A DNA stretch of 18,814 bases from Betaproteobacteria bacterium (lineage in GTDB: Bacteria; Pseudomonadota; Gammaproteobacteria; Burkholderiales; Casimicrobiaceae), in assembly GCA_016704895.1 (NCBI GenBank), contig JADIZG010000039.1, forward strand, positions 1-18,814. The letters run 5' to 3'. A program made the position numbers and the translations under genes. Below the pieces are notes generated by a model. That model did no database searches and was not told the origin of the DNA. It saw only the letters and a list, made by a program, of their open reading frames with translations. Shown in pieces: positions 14,832 to 18,814 of the stretch (position 1 is the stretch's first letter; each line of letters starts with the position of its first letter).

Positions 14832-16136
14832 TCAGCGCTTCGCCAGGATCTCGCGGCGCACGAGGTCGATGTGCTCGCGCAGCGTGAACACCTCGCTCGC
14901 GAAGGCGGGGGGCATGCGCCTCTGTCCGACGGCGCGCGAAATCTCGGCGAGCTCCTGCAGCCACTGGTCCACCGGCGCGTCGCCCTGGCGCGTCGCGACG
15001 TCGCGCTCGAGCATCGCGAGCCGGCCGTACCAGCGGACCAGGCGCGAGCGGTCGCGCCACTGGACGACGCGCGGAAGCAGGTTCACCAGCGGAAACACGA
15101 GGAAGAGGAGCGGAACGAGGAGCACGACCAGGCGTTCGACGAGCGCCGCGGCCCAGAACGGCATCGCCTGGTACAGGAAGCTCGGTCCGAAGCGGTGGTG
15201 CTGGTCCGCGTAGGGCGAGACGGGCAGGTCGACGCGCGTGGTCCCCGGGAACTCGCCGGCCGTCTCGAACACACCCTGGCCGCCGTGGATCTCGCGTGCC
15301 GCGTCGATCAGCAGGTTGATGATCGCGGGATGGAGGTCGTCGCGCGCGGCGAGCATCGCCTTGGTGCCGATCGTCGCGACGTCGGACGGCGGGAGATTGC
15401 GCGCGAGGTCGATCGTGCCCGCCGGGAGCGTCAGGCGGTTGATGTAGCCGTACCGCCGCGCGTAGGCGTCTGCACGGGGAAGGCTCATGAGCCTGATCGC
15501 CGGATCGAAGATCGCTTCCTGGATCAGCGGCGAGTCCGCGCCGCCGACGAACAGCGCCGCGTCGATCTCTCCCGACCTGAGCTGTCGCAGGGCCTCCTTG
15601 CCGCCGGTCTCGTGCAGCGTCGAGTTCGCGGGCGTGACGCCGTTGGCGGTCAGGAGCGGGTCGACGAACGCGAGCGTGCCGCTGCCCGGGATGCCGATCG
15701 CGATGCGCGACCCGACCAGGGTGTTGTTCCGGGCAATCGCGCCGTCCGGACGGTAGAAGAGCCACAGCGGCTCGACGTAGAGGCTCGCGAGCATCACGAG
15801 CCGGTCGGCCTCCGGGAACGTCGCGATACCCCCCTGCATGAAGGCGACGTCGACGCCCGATTTCGGGTCCAGCAGCAGCCGGTAGTTCTCGGCGGCGCCG
15901 GACGTCTTGCGCTCGACGACGCGGATCCCGTGCTCGCGGAGCCACGTCGCGTACCGCTGCGCGTGGCGGTGGTACAGGCCGTCTTCGACGCCGGACGCGA
16001 TGACGATCGTCCGGGGCGGCAGCGGCTGCAGCACCTGGAAGGCGATCCAGACCGCGGCGCCGATCGCCAGCAGCGCCAGCAACACGAGCTGCAGGTTTCG
16101 ACGTTGAAACAAGCGTGCGATGGAGGCGGCAGGCAT
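14832..16136 (-). CDS. TAXI-family TRAP transporter solute-binding protein with C-terminal membrane anchor
   Basis: A receptor-like protein of the TAXI class. An N-terminal membrane helix (residues about 14-37, LQLVLLALLAIGAAVWIAF) is followed by the TAXI domain: TIVIASGVEDGLYHRHAQRY, VERKTSGAAENYRLL, VDVAFMQGGIA, GSRIAIGIPGSGT and ALFVGGADSPLIQEA. Near residue 300-325 a second hydrophobic segment (VERLVVLLVPLLFLVFPLV) is followed by a cytoplasmic helical tail rich in Arg and Glu. The two-helix topology makes it a membrane-anchored receptor rather than a free periplasmic one. No TRAP membrane subunits are adjacent. The start ATG at 16134-16136 (MPAASIARLFQRRN) is preferred over upstream alternatives because it leads straight into the basic-then-hydrophobic signal anchor. 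About 434 residues; the frame is intact. The ligand is unknown. Confidence 0.88.
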   Translation of the reverse strand: MPAASIARLFQRRNLQLVLLALLAIGAAVWIAFQVLQPLPPRTIVIASGVEDGLYHRHAQRYATWLREHGIRVVERKTSGAAENYRLLLDPKSGVDVAFMQGGIATFPEADRLVMLASLYVEPLWLFYRPDGAIARNNTLVGSRIAIGIPGSGTLAFVDPLLTANGVTPANSTLHETGGKEALRQLRSGEIDAALFVGGADSPLIQEAIFDPAIRLMSLPRADAYARRYGYINRLTLPAGTIDLARNLPPSDVATIGTKAMLAARDDLHPAIINLLIDAAREIHGGQGVFETAGEFPGTTRVDLPVSPYADQHHRFGPSFLYQAMPFWAAALVERLVVLLVPLLFLVFPLVNLLPRVVQWRDRSRLVRWYGRLAMLERDVATRQGDAPVDQWLQELAEISRAVGQRRMPPAFASEVFTLREHIDLVRREILAKR

Positions 16137-16220
16137 GAGCCGTAGCGGCGCGGGTGGGGCGGACGGATTCAACCACACTCCGGTCCCGGCGGGTTCGTCG
16201 GCCGGAAGGCGCACGTGATT

Positions 16221-16253
16221 CGGGCGCCGGCTGCGCGGCGCAGCGGGCGCCCG
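16221..16253. terminator. 33-base near-perfect palindrome between efp and the TAXI gene
   Basis: CGGGCGCCGGCTGCGC and GCGCAGCGGGCGCCCG are 16-base arms with a single mismatch around one central G. They lie 24 bases past the efp stop codon on the transcribed (minus) side. No T-tract follows, but the stem is very stable, so it may end or stabilise efp transcripts. A regulatory site for the TAXI gene is an alternative. Confidence 0.45.
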
Positions 16254-16265
16254 TCGGAGGCGAAA

Positions 16266-16300
16266 CCGGGTCAGACCTAGATGAACCCCGGGGTCAGAGG
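16266..16300. repeat. pair of GGGTCAGA-type REP-like motifs overlapping the efp stop codon
   Basis: CCGGGTCAGACC (16266-16277) and CCGGGGTCAGAGG (16288-16300) are two direct copies of a GGGTCAGA core 23 bases apart, the second next to a CCCGGGCC palindrome. They overlap the last codons and stop of efp. The core GTCAGAC is shared with the cluster at 12771-12807. Assignment to the REP class is inference. Confidence 0.5.
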
Positions 16301-16861
16301 CCCGGGCCAGACGCGGCGCTTGTACTCGCCGGTGCGGGTGTCGACCTCGATCCTGTCGCCGGTGCTGACGAACAGCGGCACCGCGACCTCGAAGCCCGTC
16401 GCGAGCTTCGCGGGCTTGGTCACCTTGCCCGACGTGTCGCCCTTGACCGCGGGCTCGGTGTAGCTCACCTCGCGCACGACGGTGTTCGGCAGCTCGACCG
16501 AGATCGCGCGGCCGTCGTAGAACGTGATCTCGCAGGAGAGGCCGTCCTCGAGGAAGTTGAGCGCGTCGCCCATCGATTCCTTCTCGACCTCGAACTGGTT
16601 GAACTCGCCGTCCATGAACACGTACATCGGGTCGCCGAAGTACGAGTAGGTCACTTCCTTCTTGTCGAGCTGGACCGTCTCGAACTTCTCGTCGGCGCGG
16701 TAGATCGTCTCCGTGCCGGTGCCCGACAGGAGGTTCTTGAGCTTCATCTTGACGACGGACGCGTTGCGGCCGGACTTCGAGAACTCGGCCTTCTGCACGA
16801 CCATCGGGTCCTTGCCGACCATGATGACGTTGCCGGCCCGGACTTCCTGGGCGATCTTCAT
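16277..16861 (-). CDS. efp: translation elongation factor P, EarP/arginine type
   Basis: EF-P binds the ribosome between the P and E sites and rescues stalling at consecutive prolines. The three OB-like domains are present: MKIAQEVRAGNVIMVGKDPM with the loop S30-G31-R32-N33; FGDPMYVFMDGEFNQFEVEK; and PAKLATGFEVAVPLFVSTGD with IEVDTRTGEYKRRV. Residue 32 is Arg, the residue that EarP rhamnosylates, and earP lies directly upstream, so modification type and gene context agree. GGAG lies 6 bases before the ATG at 16859-16861; longer in-frame forms up to 16957 are rejected because they would read through the promoter. The normal end RTGEYKRRV is followed by about ten extra residues (WPGPLTPGFI) encoded by a repeat-like sequence. 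194 residues in total. Confidence 0.97.
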   Translation of the reverse strand: MKIAQEVRAGNVIMVGKDPMVVQKAEFSKSGRNASVVKMKLKNLLSGTGTETIYRADEKFETVQLDKKEVTYSYFGDPMYVFMDGEFNQFEVEKESMGDALNFLEDGLSCEITFYDGRAISVELPNTVVREVSYTEPAVKGDTSGKVTKPAKLATGFEVAVPLFVSTGDRIEVDTRTGEYKRRVWPGPLTPGFI

Positions 16862-16930
16862 CGGTATCTCCGGGGCGGAACGCCCGGGTAGGGGCAGGCC
16901 GCCAGAATGGGTGGGTTGGGAAAACCCATA

Positions 16931-16957
16931 ATTATAGCCGCCCCCGGGCAAACTCAA
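16931..16957 (-). promoter_or_regulatory. candidate efp promoter
   Basis: On the minus strand TTGAGT (16952-16957) and a perfect TATAAT (16931-16936) are separated by 15 bases; GTTGAG with a 16-base spacer is an alternative. The -10 box overlaps the earP stop codon. This would let efp be transcribed independently of earP, and the roughly 60-base leader carries the GGAG ribosome site. Confidence 0.6.
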
Positions 16958-18083
16958 CCAGCCCGGCGGCCAGTTCCGGCCGGGACGCCAGCGTTTCGGC
17001 CCAGGCGCGACGGTGGTCGGCGAGTCCCGCCCGGGCCCGGTCGAAGGGCGGCCAGGCGGCCGCCAGGCCCGGTCCGTCGCCCTGGTTGAGCGCTTCGGTG
17101 AACCGCCGGACCGCGGCCGCGGGGCCGGTCGGCGCCCCGGCCAGGTGACGGTCGAGGAACGCGGCGACCTTGGCGTGGTGCGCCCCGTCGGCCTGCGGAT
17201 AGGCGTGCCAGGCGAACGGGATCGTCGCCCACTGGGCGCGCACGAACGAGTCCTCGCCCCGGACGATCGCCAGGTCGCACGACCACAGGAGCTCGTCGAA
17301 TCCGGCCTGCGCGACGAACGGAATCGACGCGAGCGCGAGCGACCCCCGCACGTACGGCTCGCCCGGATGGGGGACGCGGCCGCCGGCCCAGCGATCGATC
17401 GCGTCGACCGCCACCCCCTGCGGGACGAGCGCCACGACCGGGTCGTCGCCGTCGGCCCATGCGTCCAGCAGCGGGGGGAGGGCTGGCGTCGGATAGCAGA
17501 ACAGGAGCGCGACGCGGGCGTCCGGGGACACCTCCGCCCCGACCGAGGCGAGCGTCGCCTTGCGGGCCGCCGGATCGCGCCGGAACGCGTCGCGCCGCGC
17601 GAACAGCCCCGCCTCGCGCAGCAGCCCCCCGGTCGCGGCAGTGAAGCCCGGGCACCAGTACCAGCGCGCGAGGCCGGTGCGCGGCTCCGGAGACGCCCGG
17701 CGGTGCGCGCCGTCGGCCCAGGGTTCGGCGGTCAGGTACTCGAGGACGATCCAGACGGGCGGCCGCGCGGCGCGGGCCATGGCGTCGACCCAGCCGTCGG
17801 GCAGTCCCGCGCCGAAGGCGTCGATCACGACGTCGCCCGGCTCGAACGGCGTCCCGGCCGCGGGGCCGCGCCGCACGGTCACGCCGTCCACGGTTGACGC
17901 CGCCGCCAGCGGGTCGACGCCGGGCGCGATGCGCGCGAGCGGGACGGGATCGTCGATCCACAGCGTGACGCGCTCGCCGTGCTCGATCGCGAGCATGCGG
18001 GCGAGGCGAAAGGCGACGCCGGCGTCGCCATAGTTGTCGACGACCCGGCAGACGATGTCCCAGCGTGTCGGGTCGCGAGCCAT
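16932..18083 (-). CDS. earP: EF-P arginine rhamnosyltransferase EarP
   Basis: An inverting glycosyltransferase (GT104) that transfers rhamnose from dTDP-L-rhamnose to Arg32 of EF-P, needed for full EF-P activity. The 383 residues show family landmarks in order: WDIVCRVVD16-N-Y-G-D20-AGVAFRLARMLA (the conserved Asp pair near the catalytic site), LWIDD, IDAFGAGLPDGW, WIVLEYLTAEPW, ALLFCYP, and R275-G-E-D-S279-FVRAQWA (nucleotide-sugar binding motif), then PFAWHAYPQADGAH. The ATG at 18081-18083 is fixed by the divergent gene beyond and by MARDPTRWDIVCRV matching the family start. Only 70 bases separate its stop from efp. The usual dTDP-rhamnose synthesis genes are not in the window. The frame is intact. 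Confidence 0.95.
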   Translation of the reverse strand: MARDPTRWDIVCRVVDNYGDAGVAFRLARMLAIEHGERVTLWIDDPVPLARIAPGVDPLAAASTVDGVTVRRGPAAGTPFEPGDVVIDAFGAGLPDGWVDAMARAARPPVWIVLEYLTAEPWADGAHRRASPEPRTGLARWYWCPGFTAATGGLLREAGLFARRDAFRRDPAARKATLASVGAEVSPDARVALLFCYPTPALPPLLDAWADGDDPVVALVPQGVAVDAIDRWAGGRVPHPGEPYVRGSLALASIPFVAQAGFDELLWSCDLAIVRGEDSFVRAQWATIPFAWHAYPQADGAHHAKVAAFLDRHLAGAPTGPAAAVRRFTEALNQGDGPGLAAAWPPFDRARAGLADHRRAWAETLASRPELAAGLVEFARGRL

Positions 18084-18168
18084 GGCGGGATTTCACCACG
18101 CCCGGCCCCGCGGCGGGGCGCTGGCGCGGCGATTGCTAGAATCCCGGGCGAAACCCGCGAAAGCCGCC

Positions 18169-18814
18169 ATGGAAACCGAGCCGACCCTGCCGATCGTCGA
18201 CGTCGTCTCCGACGTCGTGTGCCCCTGGTGCTACATCGGCAAGCGCCATCTCGACGCCGCGCTCGCGACGCTCGCCGAGGCCGGCCAGCCCTTGCCGACC
18301 GTGCGCTGGCACCCGTACGAGCTCAATCCCGACCTGCCCGCCGAGGGCGTCGACCGCCGGGACTATCTCGAGCGCAAGTTCGGGGGGGCCGCGCGCGCCG
18401 CGCAGATCTACGATCGCGTGCGCCGGGCCGGGACGCAGGCCGGCATCGCGTTCGACTTCGAGCGCATCGCGCTGCAGCCGAACACGCGCGACGCGCACCG
18501 GCTGATCGCGTGGGCGCAGACGCGCGGCGACGCCACCGCGCTCGTCGAGCGGCTGTTCCGCGCGTACTTCATCGAAGGCGCGTTCGTCGGATCCCACGAA
18601 GTCCTCGCCGGACTCGCTTCCGACGCCGGCGAGGATCGCGATGCGGCGCTCGACTTCCTCGCCTCGGAGACGGGGCGCGGCGAGGTCGCGGAGGCGGAGG
18701 TGCGCGCGTCGCAGCTGGGCATCTCCGGCGTGCCGTTCTTCATCGTCGACGGGCGCTACGGCCTGTCGGGCGCGCAGCCCGCCGAGGCGATCGTCGAGGC
18801 GCTGCGCCGCGCGC
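18169..18814 (+). CDS. DsbA-family (FrnE-like) oxidoreductase, C-terminus cut by window edge
   Basis: Cytoplasmic thioredoxin-fold protein of the DsbA/2-hydroxychromene-2-carboxylate isomerase superfamily, FrnE-like branch. It begins METEPTLPIVDVVSDVVCPW with the active site C18-P-W-C21-YIGKRHLDAAL, then VRWHPYELNPDLPAEGVDRR, the helical insert with AGIAFDFERIALQPNTRDAH, FRAYFIEGAFVGSHEVLAGL and the cis-Pro loop LGISGVPFFIVDGRYGLSGA. No signal peptide is seen. About 215 residues are present without a stop, so only a short C-terminus is missing. The ATG at 18169 is set by the conserved beginning; TAGAAT at 18137-18142 is a possible -10 box. It is divergent from earP over 85 bases. The exact substrate is unknown; redox or isomerase activity is possible. 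Confidence 0.92.
   Translation, partial: METEPTLPIVDVVSDVVCPWCYIGKRHLDAALATLAEAGQPLPTVRWHPYELNPDLPAEGVDRRDYLERKFGGAARAAQIYDRVRRAGTQAGIAFDFERIALQPNTRDAHRLIAWAQTRGDATALVERLFRAYFIEGAFVGSHEVLAGLASDAGEDRDAALDFLASETGRGEVAEAEVRASQLGISGVPFFIVDGRYGLSGAQPAEAIVEALRRA

Noticed and set aside
16862..16957. N-terminal extension of EF-P from a start at 16957
   Set aside because: It would run through the TATAAT box and the earP stop; EF-P family members start at MKIAQEVRAG.
1..18814. CRISPR arrays, tRNA/rRNA genes, transposases, prophage or toxin-antitoxin genes
   Set aside because: None seen. The only regular repeats are the in-frame 72/144-base protein repeats and short palindromes, with no spacer structure.

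Overview
The window is a very GC-rich, densely coded chromosomal segment. It probably comes from a betaproteobacterium, Burkholderiales-like or a close relative. The supporting evidence is an earP-efp pair whose elongation factor P carries Arg32 (the EarP-type arginine-rhamnosylation system), a Bug/TctC-type periplasmic binding protein, and a CoA-transferase next to a ketopantoate-reductase-like gene. This assignment is inferred from gene content; no rRNA or other phylogenetic marker is present.

Left part (1-8.5 kb), in order: the start of a CaiB/BaiF CoA-transferase and a ketopantoate-reductase-like gene (both minus strand, probably one operon); a divergent Cys-type sulfatase; a Bug-type solute receptor (minus) with a hairpin element between the two; a small three-helix membrane protein (plus); a redox-type membrane protein with a histidine-rich anchor, a 2Fe-2S ferredoxin domain and a degenerate class III cyclase domain (minus); a divergent guanine deaminase; and an exported protein built of 24-residue tandem repeats. 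Six of these genes are interrupted by seven frameshifts in total. Each is explained by a single extra base, and none occurs in the remaining 10 kb.

Middle part (8.5-13 kb): a 1206-residue AsmA-like/DUF748 protein preceded by a long inverted repeat, a small exported protein, a cluster of GTGTCAGACAC palindromes, and a 67-residue unknown protein.

Right part (13-18.8 kb): an ArsP/DUF318-type permease translationally coupled to a small CxxC thioredoxin-like protein, an orphan TAXI-type TRAP solute-binding protein with a C-terminal membrane segment, efp and earP (adjacent, minus), and the beginning of a FrnE-like DsbA-family protein running off the right edge. No gene-free stretch exceeds about 210 bases. 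I see no rRNA, tRNA, CRISPR array, transposase or phage gene.

No complete new defence or mobile system is evident. The least explained items are the degenerate ferredoxin-cyclase membrane protein, the 24-residue-repeat exported protein, and the GTCAGAC-core palindromes that abut gene ends, one of which appears to encode a C-terminal tail on EF-P.
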